A DNA stretch of 64,000 nucleotides from Gorsachius magnificus (taxonomy: Eukaryota; Chordata; Aves; Pelecaniformes; Ardeidae). Shown piece by piece: positions 1 to 10,551 of the stretch; position 1 is the first letter of the stretch, and each line of letters starts with the position of its first letter. The stretch is taken from assembly GCA_034008185.1 (NCBI GenBank), contig CM067087.1:47288090-47352089 (forward strand). The letters run 5' to 3'. The position numbers and the translations under genes are program-made. The notes under the pieces were generated by a model. The model did not search any database. It saw nothing but the letters and a program-made list of their open reading frames with translations, and was not told the DNA's origin.

Positions 1-484
1 AAGATGTTGCCTTGCTGGAACAGGTCCAGAGGAGAGCAACCAAGCTGGGGAGGGGTCTGGAGCACAAGTCATACGAGGAACGGCTGAGGGAACTGGGGGT
101 GTTGAGCCTGGAGAAGAGGAGGCTGAGGGGAGCCCTGATCGCCCTCTACAACACCCTGACAGGGGCTGTAGCGAGGTGGGGGTCGGCCTCTTCTCCCTGG
201 TAACAGATGATAGGACGAGGGGGAATGGCTTGAAGCTGCGCCAGGGCAGGTTTAGGCTAGACATTAGGAAAAACTTCTTCACCGAGAGGGTTGTCAGGCT
301 CTGGAATGGGCTGCCCAGGGAGGTGGTCGAGTCCCCATCCCTGGAGGTATTTAAAAGAAGGAGAGATGAGGTGCTGAGGGACATGGTTTAGTGGTGGGAT
401 GGCAGTGCTAGGTTAACGGTTGGACTCTATGATCTTAAAGGTCTTTTCCAACCAAGGTGATTCTATGATCCTATGATTCTATGA
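1..484 (+). mobile_element. CR1 LINE fragment, 3' end (ORF2 C-terminus and tail)
   Basis: The translation shows the CR1 ORF2 C-terminal motifs [16 protein letters not shown] and [19 protein letters not shown]. After a frame change come [20 protein letters not shown] and [20 protein letters not shown]. It ends in the CR1 3' signature (ATGATCTTAAAGGTCTTTTC, then ATTCTATGA-type repeats). The element is cut by the window start and is frameshifted, so it is dead. Confidence 0.93.
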
Positions 485-3400
485 GGGTGCTGTGGAGAGT
501 TTCTCACAAGGGTGCGACGATGCTCGTTTTAAGGTTTCGAACACCTCTGTGGCAGCAGCGTGTTGGTGTTTTCAGGCGTGAGATTAAGAATTCAGACCGT
601 TGGAGAGACAAACTGCGGTACAGAAATGTCATCTCCTAAGGCAGCTGGAAGAGAGAATCACTGACCTCACAGCTGCCCGAAACCAGCAGAAGATGCAGGA
701 ACATAAACGGGCCCATCAGAGAAGCAGGCCGCTGCGGAATGTTCTTGCTGAAGGGTGCAGGGACAGGCCACAAACAGAAAAATGGACAGAGCTTTTGCCG
801 CAGCCTCTGATGGGGAAGGCAGGGAGTGAGGAGGAATGAACCGGGCTCCTGGGCAGCTCCGGGCACCTGTGGAGTCTCTTGGGCTGATGAAAAATAGATG
901 AAACAAAACCAAACCCACGCACTTCAACCATGGCATTGGCTGCAGGAAAGAGCGTGGCACAGTTTGGCAGGAAAACACTGAAAAATGACAGGAAAGCACC
1001 AGATTTGAATGAAGAATTGCGACTGCTGTCTGAGGCACAGGTTGCACCGAATGCCTGTAATGGATTTTTTAAGCCAAAGTCACAGAGGCAGGGATGAAAA
1101 TTTTGTTGTGCTGAACTTCCCAGCGATTTGGCTACTGACTTTTACAGAGCTGGCAGTCAGCCGCCCTAGAAATAGGTGTAATACCGAGAGCGAAAGCTCC
1201 TTCCACCCTTCTGGGGTACAACGTTTATGGATGAGAAGGGCAAAATGTGGCTTTGCTCAAATACCCCTCCCTGCTGTTGGTCAGGAGCCCGCCTCTGATA
1301 CAAATCCTACAGACATCACTTTAAATCCTGCATTTAACACTAAGGGCCCTGGCTGTGCCCCAGGGAGCCAGAACGGTGGGAACGGGCAGCGCTCCTGCAA
1401 GGCGAACTGATGCAAGGGAGCGAGAGGAACGTCCTTAAGTGCACGGTAGCTGACCCCAATCTCCGACGACAGCTGTGCCTGTGCAAGTTTCCCGGTCGTT
1501 CCGCGAAGCTGGTACCCTTCATGCAGCCCTAACCTGTCTGTCCTTCCCCCCTGCCCTGTACATCCACCCACGTGCCTGCTGCCACAGCAGACCCGGCTTC
1601 GGAAGAGCCCTCCATCCACCCGCCGGTTGAAAGGACTCTGCTCCCGGTGCGTCATCTGTCCTGCCTGCCTCTCCATCTCCTTTTTCCCCCACTTGATGCA
1701 CTCCAGCATCTTCGCTGCCGCAGACACCAAAGGCCTGTACACTATCATTTACTCAGCGGACGATGGATCTGACAGTCTAATCTTAACTTCTTAACAGCTG
1801 TGTTTATTTACTAAAGTAGTAAATTGTTTCCTCTAAAGCACAGAGGGGTTGGTTTGAACAAACTAACATCTCTGCAATTTGGAGAGATTTGGTACTCGCA
1901 CATGCTTTCTCCTGAAACTATACATTTTTCTATCACTGGAGTATCTGAATTATAGGCAATCTTGGGATGCAATCTTTGTTTTAATGACTCCTCCTGCTGC
2001 TGTTTTGTATAGAGGAGCAGGAAGGCTGGAAGTACAGTAAATTGGCTTACAGGAAATGGGAAATAATCACACCACTTATCTTCTGAATCTTACTGACTGC
2101 ATTTGCTCCCGTTCCAAGACACTTTTCTGTTTCCCCTTTGTAGTTCAGTTCAGATAACACCAGTCTTTGCAACACGACGTTGCTCTTTCAGCCTGTCTCC
2201 ACGCTTACACAAACTGGACACCGGATACAGCAATGCTAGGCTGGAAGAGGTGTTAGGATGCCTTAATGAGGCACACACCTGCACCCTTGAAACCCAAACC
2301 CCAGCCCTGTTAGTCCAGACCAAGTTGTTATCTGGATGTCTGGAAACGGCCTTCAGTGCGAGCCGAGCCTTGCAGCGGCGCCCGGCTTGCGCTGCTCCGC
2401 TCTTGCCCCAGGACGGGGGCTGCTGAGGAACCTGCCCAAAGCACAGCGACTGCCCTGACACCGGGGAGAGGAAAAGACAACAAAATCTTGAAGCTTATGG
2501 TAAACGCAGCGTAGCAGTGCTGCAGCAAGCCCAGCTGGAGCAGCAAGTTTTGGAAAACAGCGGAGACGTAGAAATCTAATGGGAAAATAACACATCCTTC
2601 TTGCTCAGCGGCAGCGATAACGCTAACAAAACCTCCCCTCCTGGTTCCCACTTCTCCTCGGGGATATGAAAGCAGCCGAGAACACAGCACACACCTACTC
2701 CCTCCAGCACCGCTGAGACGGTTGGATCCTTAAAACCTCTCCCTCACTTCGGGCTGATGAAGGAGACGCCTCTTCTGGCTCGGCAGCAGCAGTCGCGCTC
2801 AGGCCCCGAGAGGAAGGGTTCAGGTTGCTCCCCAAGACAGGTGAGAGCAGGGCAGGCAATAACCCAGAGCTAGAAGTGATCAAAGTACAGCTTATACCTC
2901 GTCACCCTTTTTCGGTTGTTCCCCACGTCCCCACAGACACAAGAACACCCTCGGGTGCCCATTTGCTGGAGAACACACCCAAAAACCTCAAGAGCCGACC
3001 CCGCTGCCGGCCGACCCCCCCCCCGCCTCCATCTCAGCTGTTCCACCCCAGAAAGGGAAAAATATAAAATAAAACCCACCAGGTTTTTTTTTTTTCTGCT
3101 GGGTCAGTGAGCTAAAGCAGCTCATGGAGAGGAGACGTCTCTCTCCTTTTGGGAGCTTTTACCCGTTTCTGTACCCACGGCCGTGTGCTGGAGGCTGCCT
3201 CACCTCGGGCGGGTGGATGCCATCCCAGTAACGCTGGGCGCCGCTGGCCTCTCGAGGGCTCCTCCACAGCGGTCACGGCTGCGACCACCAAGTCGAGTAC
3301 TCGAGAGAAGTTTCAGATATTTTATTTTCCCAACTTACAGTTTCTCCCTCAAAATGCCCGTTTGGATTGAAATTCTTTACACCCGGTCTCGGTTGAGAAG

Positions 3401-5865
3401 TGACACCTCTGTCAGCTTGCAGGTGTTGGGGATTCTCCAGTTCTAAGAAGTGGTGTGTGGTTAAAACTTCCTCTTTGTGGCAGATCTGGTGATTTCTGAA
3501 TCCTTCGGACATTGGCCTATGTAAAAGCAGCTCTTTGGGAGACAAACAGCTGCGTGGTCAGAAATCGGGACTATGCAGGTCTGCGAGAGGGAAGCAGCCT
3601 TGACGGAAACATGTTTTTATGACAAAAGCATTTACTGCCCGAAAGTGTGTTTAATATGAAGCAGCAAAAGTTCTTTCTCCCTTCTTACTCTTCCCAGGTG
3701 CGTTAGCATATTTACGGAGTGGTTTACGGATCCGCTTGTCTGCTTTCTGCCAGCGCAGGCATCGCGCACATCCCCCGTTCCCAGGGTGCCCTTCCCCAAC
3801 CTCGCTATTTCTGGAACATTTCGGTAGCAGCATTGGTTTGGGAGGGTGGTCCCAGGTGGAACCCAGGGGCAGATCCCACCCTCGGCCTGGCCCTCCTTCC
3901 TAATTTGGGGGAAACGCCTTCGGAGTAGGGAATTTTATTCCTAGCTTAGCCACAGACCCGCAGAGCAACTCCGGACAAACCTGGTCACAGGGAGGGGGAG
4001 CAGCACAAACCAAGGCTTGTAGAAGAGAAAAAAAGGTGTTTACGTGAAACTTCCAAGAATAACAGGGCCCCATCTTTGCCGGGACATCAGGAATATGCAC
4101 CCATAAATTACTGAGCCATCGTGCATATTTATTATAGCAGAATTGCACAACTGGGAGTTGTATTTCATTTTCAGTTCCCCCCCCCCCCCTTCGTGCCAGA
4201 GACTGTATTTCTTATAAACAAGATTCTGATTTCAGTATTCATTAGATTGTTTGTCAAGAGCAGCAGCTGGTGCTGATGAATGGATGAAGATGCACCGAGA
4301 ACGTTCAGCCTAAAGAAGGAAAGACACGACAACGGATTTCAAATGCGCAGAAGGCTGCTGTGAACACTGAAGCAGCAGCTTTTCCCTTCCCTCCACACCG
4401 CAGGGTGGACAAAAGGGTAAGGTTTTAATTGCCACAAAGAAGGTTCGGATTAGACAGAGAAGTGCTTTAACATTAAGTGATGGGAATTCCATCCGTACGG
4501 GCACAGATTGCCCAGGAAAGCCTGTGAGCCCAGATTAGCAGCCGCCTGTCAGAAACAAGGGACCACTGACCCCCGCGAGACCTACGGCTGCAGCCACTTC
4601 CCCTTGCCCGCCTCATTGCCTGATGACCCCGGTATTTTCAAACAGCACCTCCAAAAGCAGAGGCGTTCAGTTCGGTCCTGCTTACTTAAAAATCCTCCTG
4701 AATAAAGTGGAATCAAATGGCTGAGAAGGCAGAGAGACAGAACTTTCCTAATTCCTGTACCCGCGCACGTAAAAAGTGATTCAGCCGCGAGCGACGCAGA
4801 AAGCCACGTAACGGGCTGACGTTCAAACTAACACAGCGCTAGGGGCACAGATTTCTTATTATTTCTTATTTCTTGTCCAGTTCAGAAGCACAACTTAACT
4901 GCAACATGAAAAGCATCCGAGGGAAACACCGAGTTGATTTATCCACCCAGCCAAGCAAACAGCGACGAGCCAGGAGAGAGACAAATAAATGGGTCAACAA
5001 GTATCTTGCTAAGAAACCCATATACCTATCGCCCAAACTCGGAGGCAAGCAGGCAACAGCAACGAACTACACCTCTGTTTAACGGCCATTTCGAATGGGT
5101 ACCGAACAGGAACTTGCCCTGCTTTAAAAACCCATGCAAATGTATCGTTTCTTCTCTGTAAAAGCTGTATCGAACGATTTCCTGTGAGCGAGCTGCAGGA
5201 ACTCAAATAGCGTATTTAATGGAGTAAAATAATAGAATATTTAATTCGGCACACACAGCAAGATTTACCGATTTGAGTGCGAGCCGGCAAACAACGCAAC
5301 TGCAACAAACCACCCAGGCTCCTGCTCCTTCGCCCCGGGAGGGGGCCGCTGGCTTTGAAGGACTCGTGCTCCCACCCACCTAAGCAGCACCCGCCTCCGC
5401 TGCGGCATTTGGGCGAACCGAAGGTGGGCGAGATGGGGCAATGGAAAGGGAAAGAACGGCAAAAGTTTCAAGTAACAGTTTAAGCATCGGCAATTGCAAT
5501 TCTTCATGATTTTCCTGAGGTGGGAATTTCCTGCCTTACAAAATTATTCACTTAGAAGAAATTAAGGATATACATCAGGAAATTACACATTGACCCTGCA
5601 CCTTCAGATGCTCCTGTCCATGGCAGACATTTGAAGCAGGGACGAAGGCAGAAATCAAACTAAACGGAGCCTGTGGATTTAATTTTTTTCTATCAAGGCT
5701 GAGAGAACACGCAGGAAGAGCAAATGGTGCCTTAGATTTGTTACACGTGCGCTTCAGTACAGTGGAATGGGAAACACAGTCTTTAATAGATGGATTTTTA
5801 CTATTTGTCAGAAAAAAAACCCTTCATCCACCAACACTTCTTTTCAGCCCTACTCACACTGAAGT
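485..5865. other. Intergenic sequence, no gene recognised
   Basis: Moderately GC-rich, with short spurious ORFs on both strands. A C13 run is at 4177-4189. No coding, RNA or repeat family was recognised. Confidence 0.6.
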
Positions 5866-5945
5866 CAATGGCAGGGTTGGGTTAACGGTTGGTCTTGATG
5901 GTCCCTGAAGGTCTTTCCCAACCTAAACGATTCTATGATTCTAAG
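5866..5945 (+). mobile_element. CR1 LINE 3' end remnant
   Basis: About 80 nt with the typical CR1 end: GGTTAACGGTTGG, then CTGAAGGTCTTTCCCAACCT and ATTCTATGATTCTA. It is strongly 5'-truncated. Confidence 0.85.
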
Positions 5946-6755
5946 TCGCTGGAAGCTTCCCCCAGCACCGCAGTGAGCAGGGGAAGGGAGAACGCGCTGT
6001 CCCGGCTGTGGCCAGCCCAGCAAGCAAGTCTTGGACCTTTCAAGAACATGCAAGTCGGAAAGCTCAAAACGCAGCGCTCTCGAGGGAACAGATCAGGGTT
6101 CTTGGCACTGAGAACAAGTCAGAACATTTCTGTGGCAACAAGGGAACAGTCTGTTGGAAGTGCCTGACCTCTATCGAGGCTTCTTGACATCCTTAGACCA
6201 ACACCTTGACTTGGTATCTGAAGAATGAATCTAGGAGCTGAACATTTTTACATTACGTCTATTAAGAAAACCTGTATTTAATCCTTCAAACAGTCCCTTA
6301 CGGTACCACTTTTCAGCCAGTCAGATAAATAAGAAAGCCCCTGCACTGCAGACCCCCTGGGCCAGCTTTCCTTAAGGGCAAATTGTAGTAACTGGGGCAC
6401 CATCGTTCTCTACAGAACCATCGACAAATTCCTCCTAAATTATTATTCTGTTACAGCTGCCCCACGCTGACATCAGGGACCCAGAAATGTTCAGCCTTCC
6501 ATTAAAGCATTCCCCTGCGAGGCAAGGAACACAGACTTTGCAAATACTTTATGAATAGGATCACAAGTTCCTACAGAATGACAAAATCCAGACAATTAAA
6601 ACGATGGAGAAACCCTGAAGTGCGCTCAGCCTCCAGGTGAAGGGAATCCGAGACCGGTTTTACAGTTGTAAAATACAGTCCCCTCCTCCGTTTTTAATCC
6701 ATTACATATGCTGTCCAACAGCAAGTTTCAAAATACTACATTGATTTTGATGACA
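5946..6755. other. Intergenic, nothing recognised
   Basis: No ORF with recognisable homology and no repeat pattern seen. Confidence 0.6.
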
Positions 6756-7501
6756 TAGAATCATAGAATGTTTTGGGTTGGAAGGGACCCCTAGAGGCCA
6801 CCCAGCCCAACCCCCCTGCAGGAGCAGGGACACCTTGAACCACATCAGGTTGCTCACAGCCCCGTCCAACCTGGCCTGGAATGGTCCCAGGGATGGGGCC
6901 TCCACCCCCTCTCTGGGCAACCCCTGCCAGGGTTTCACCACCCTCACTGGAAAGAATTTCTTCCTTAGATCCAGTCTCAACCTCCCTGCTTCAGTTTAAA
7001 GCCATCCCCCCTTGTCCTGTCCCAGCTGGCCCTGCTAAAAAGCTTGTCCCCCCCTTTCCTCTGGGCCCCCTTGAAGCCCTGACCGGCCGCACTCAGCTCT
7101 GCCCGCAGCCTCCTCTGCTCCAGGCTGAACACCCCCAACTCTCCCAGCCTGGCCTCAGAGCAGAGGGGCTCCAGCCCTCGGAGCATTTTAGTAGCCCCTC
7201 GGATCATTTTAGTAGCCCTCCCCTGGCCCCGCTCCAACAGCTCCATGTCCTCCTGTGCTGAGGGCTCCCGAGCTGGACGCAGGGCTCCAGGGGAGGTCTC
7301 CCCAGAGCAGAGCAGAGGGGCACAATCCCCTCCCTCGACGCTGGCCACGCTTCTCCTGATGCAGCCCAGGGCAGGGTTGGCTTCTGGGCCACCAGCGCAC
7401 ATTGCTGGCTCATGTCCAGCTTTTCATCCCCCAGCACCCCTAAGTCCCTCTGGGCAGGGCTGCTCTCCATCCTTTCTTCCCCCAGCCTGTACTAATACTG
7501 A
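6756..7501 (-). mobile_element. CR1 LINE, 5'-truncated, with internal ORF2 duplication
   Basis: It starts on the plus strand with the complement of the CR1 tail (CATAGAATCATAGAATG) and reads on the minus strand through the ORF2 C-terminus: [58 protein letters not shown], then, after a frameshift, WQGLPREGVEAPSLGPFQAR. The ATKM(I/L)RG segment is present twice in tandem, from a 21-bp duplication at 7180-7220. The coding sequence is frameshifted. It shares sequence and duplication with the element at 43915-45118. Confidence 0.93.
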
Positions 7502-8064
7502 TACACTGAAATAAGAAAGCAAGCTATTACTTTTGAACATATTATAGCCAAAAAAACAGCCTACAAGAAAAAGCAGTAATTCCACCATAACATTCTAGTG
7601 ACACTGAAGATAAACCGCCTGGGTTGGCTCTCTTGGACAGTGACACAACCCACAATCCCAAAGGAATTAAACCTTCATTGCCTATAGATGGATGCACGTT
7701 ATTTCACGTGTACGTCTAAATGGGCTGCAAATACCTGAAATAGAGAAACACAGATAAATAACATCCCGGGAGCGCATTACCAGCCGGGAGCCTGCTCCCA
7801 CGCCTCCGGAGTCTTCCGAGCAGCGGGAGCGCGGCTGCCAACGCCACCAGACTCGGTTTCTCTTCCGCAAGTCTACGGGTAAGGAGGAGATGAGGCTGGC
7901 AGAGCCGCTCGTCCGAAGCCAACGCGGAGCTTTGGTTCGCGCTGCTTCTCACGTGCTGCCTTATGCCAAAACGGGCCCGAATACGTATTAAAAATAGTGC
8001 TTCAGTCTCACCGCTTCCCCAGCGTAATCGTCTGTAAATCTCGCCGTTGAAATGACGTTCAGCC
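7502..8064. other. Gene 3' flank with CpG-rich pocket
   Basis: Just beyond the inferred TBL1XR1 poly(A) site. About 7760-7990 has roughly 20 CpG dinucleotides by eye, far denser than the adjacent AT-rich UTR. No coding feature recognised. Confidence 0.5.
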
Positions 8065-8084
8065 AAGGTAATATCAAAATATAT

Positions 8085-8090
8085 TTTATT
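8085..8090 (-). terminator. Candidate distal poly(A) signal AATAAA of TBL1XR1
   Basis: TTTATT on the plus strand, AATAAA in the mRNA sense, within an AT-rich stretch. Cleavage would be expected roughly 10-30 nt downstream, near 8060-8075. Beyond it the composition changes to a CpG-rich pocket. Confidence 0.5.
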
Positions 8091-8667
8091 CTGGACCTCT
8101 TTCAGATCTGATTCAAATTACAGTTGTCAAAGCAATACAATGCAAAGGGAAACTGCAACAGAAAATGTGCCTAGAAGGGATATAGGGGCCTTGGGGACAA
8201 ATCATTGTGATGTAGAACCAAAATACATCATAAAGTGTAATTAACATGGTCCAGGACAGTATAGAACATCTATATCAGTCTTCTTTAGACAATAATCATG
8301 AAAACTGAACAGAAAAGTCCTTTAAACAAGTACAAAAAACTGTCGTGGGCTGGTTTACACTTTTACAACAGCTGTAATTTAACTGGATAACTGAAGAAAT
8401 GATGCAGACATTTTAATCCAGTGCTATAGGTAGGCTCACAGAATTAGACCCAAAGGATTTGTAACTCCAAATGAAACCATTACAACTACAATGTCAATGT
8501 CAGGAGAGAGAGAAAATTACTTCTGTATTCTAGAGTTACTGCTCTGCACACTGCAGTCTGTTGAGGACAAGATTGCAAAGTACACTCGACTAGCAACGAC
8601 ATGCAGACTGTTTTCTTGTATTTACCCACAAATGTCAAAAAACGTTATGAAGTAAAAATGAATGAGC

Positions 8668-8754
8668 ATTTAAAAAAAAGAAAAAAAAAAAAAAACAAAA
8701 AACACACAACCAAAACAACCAAAACAAAACAAAAAAAAACAACCCCAAAAACAT
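8668..8754. repeat. A-rich, A/C low-complexity tract
   Basis: A-rich with scattered C and G, including AACCAAAA-type words, in the distal 3' UTR. A similar A/C tract is at 9399-9440. Confidence 0.85.
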
Positions 8755-9260
8755 GCCTCAAGTTATTGTCAAGCTTCAAACTTAAAGGCAGAGAAAGCGA
8801 AGTATGTACTCAAGACTACTGATCTGAAGCACTATTAACACTAAAATCGGCAACCCGGGAGCAACGGCAGAGTCTCCTCCCGCTGGGCTGACGGCGCAGC
8901 CCGCCGCGCTCCCGCAGCACGTGCTTTTCCAGAGCTTTCTCTAGAGGGAGGAGCGAGGGCAGCTCCACGGCCCTCTCCCTATGGGATGTGTCAGGGATCT
9001 CGGAGGAGGTTTACTGCTGCCTCCCGAAGCCAGGTTTGCTTCTAACATGCCACAATGTTGCTTCTGCTTCCTTCGGACTTCTGGAGAGTGGGAAGCTGAT
9101 CCCACCGGGGAACGGCTCTACGGGACTTGGTGAAGGGAGAAGCTATCGCGCTCGTCAACGAAAAAGGAACACTGGGCTAAATCCGGCAGGCCCTGCCCTG
9201 GCAAAGCCCCCAGCGAGGCCGAGGGGGGGGGGGTCCTCGTTTTACCGAGGCGGCGGGTGG

Positions 9261-9280
9261 CACGGCACGGCACGGCACGG
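9261..9280. repeat. (CACGG)4 pentanucleotide repeat
   Basis: Four perfect CACGG units within a CpG-rich pocket of the putative 3' UTR (about 9180-9330). Confidence 0.9.
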
Positions 9281-9458
9281 CCCCAACGCCTCCAAGGCTC
9301 GTCCTGGCAAGGCTCGCTCGTGACGTGAAAGACAATGGGGTTTCTGGGTAAGTAAAGGTTGGGAAAAGTGGGTCCCAAGGCTCCTCTTCGCTAAACGGAC
9401 AAAAAAAACCCCAAAAAAACAACAACAAAAAAAAAACAACCAACCCATACAACCTTTT

Positions 9459-9466
9459 TATTTACA
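9459..9466 (-). promoter_or_regulatory. Second Pumilio-type element match in 3' UTR
   Basis: The mRNA sense reads UGUAAAUA, matching UGUANAUA. It overlaps one of the alternative AATAAA matches (9457-9462). Motif match only. Confidence 0.25.
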
Positions 9467-10189
9467 AGCTGAAAAACCCAGTTTGCAACTTTAATGAAAA
9501 TTCCTTCATTCGGCAGAACCAGATGCATCGGCTGCCGAGATTGCTCCGTAGGCAAACCGGCGCGACCGCCCTACGCCACCTACTGTTCTTCCCGAACGCA
9601 AAGAACATTTCCAAGGTACAACGTCCCGTTGAATACCCTAGCATGAGGTAAGCAGTGTAAGGAAAAAGGAGTGCTTTTGAAAAGGAAAATGAATTAAAAT
9701 TGGTAGAAATCTTTGGCCTTTCTCTCAAGATGCGTTAAAGTGTCACGAAATCAAGAAACATGCTTCAAAATGCCACGTCATTCTGACTCTGGTAACTGTT
9801 ACCTCCCTCCACCCAACCCAGAAAAAGAGGCACTTTTAGTGTTTCATAGAAGATCTCCAATCGTCTAGCAGACACGCTAAATAACCCTGCACAATTGTAG
9901 TCCCAGAATAAACCGAGTTTATCGACATTACAAAGAGTCTAAAAAAGCTTTTATGAGGACCTAGATATTCTCTTAACTACACTAAAAAGTCCACTGGTTG
10001 GGAATCTTTACATCAATTTAAAAATGCGGAAAAAGGGAAAGTAAAAATAGAAAGAGAGGAACTCTACAGAAACCTGGACCTAGTTATGCAGAAATGAGAG
10101 ACGGGGTTCTGAGATGGACGCACAGAAAGACAGCGAACTCAAGCGCAGTTCATTTCTTATCCCATCGTTAATTCTCAGCCCAGTTTTTT

Positions 10190-10204
10190 CCCCCCCCCCC
10201 CCCC
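10190..10204. repeat. C15 homopolymer (G15 in mRNA sense)
   Basis: Fifteen consecutive C on the plus strand inside the putative 3' UTR, so a run of 15 G in the transcript. Confidence 0.9.
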
Positions 10205-10503
10205 TCTTCCTTTGATCCTCTGATCGGATATTTGCTCACTAACGCATCGAACTGGAAGAAACGGGAGCTGTGATGTATGCGAAGGCCTGTGCGCACGTTT
10301 GCCTTGACGCTTGGAAACCAGGCGCAACGCTCGCTCGGTAGGCGAGGGAGAGCACGCGCCTACGCCGGTAACGAAGTTCGGGTCTTTCCACCCTTTGGCA
10401 TAGCCAATTCAAAGGAACAATTTGGATACTCTACCTCACCTATCGAATACGAGGTCTTTGCGCTACAAAACGATTAATAATTAATGTCGTGGGGTTTTGG
10501 TGG

Positions 10504-10551
10504 TTTTTTTTTTTTTTTTTTTTGCCTTTTTTTTTTTTTTTTTTTTTTTTT
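10504..10551. repeat. Interrupted T-tract in 3' UTR
   Basis: T20, GCC, then T25. It reads as A-tracts in the transcript. Similar T-tracts in the same UTR lie at 12330-12352, 12670-12690 and 12884-12910, and a T-rich stretch at 11240-11320. Confidence 0.9.

Noticed and set aside
5866..5945. tRNA or small RNA gene near the short repeat-like block
   Set aside because: The block is a CR1 3' terminus. No cloverleaf or box motifs were seen here or elsewhere in the window.
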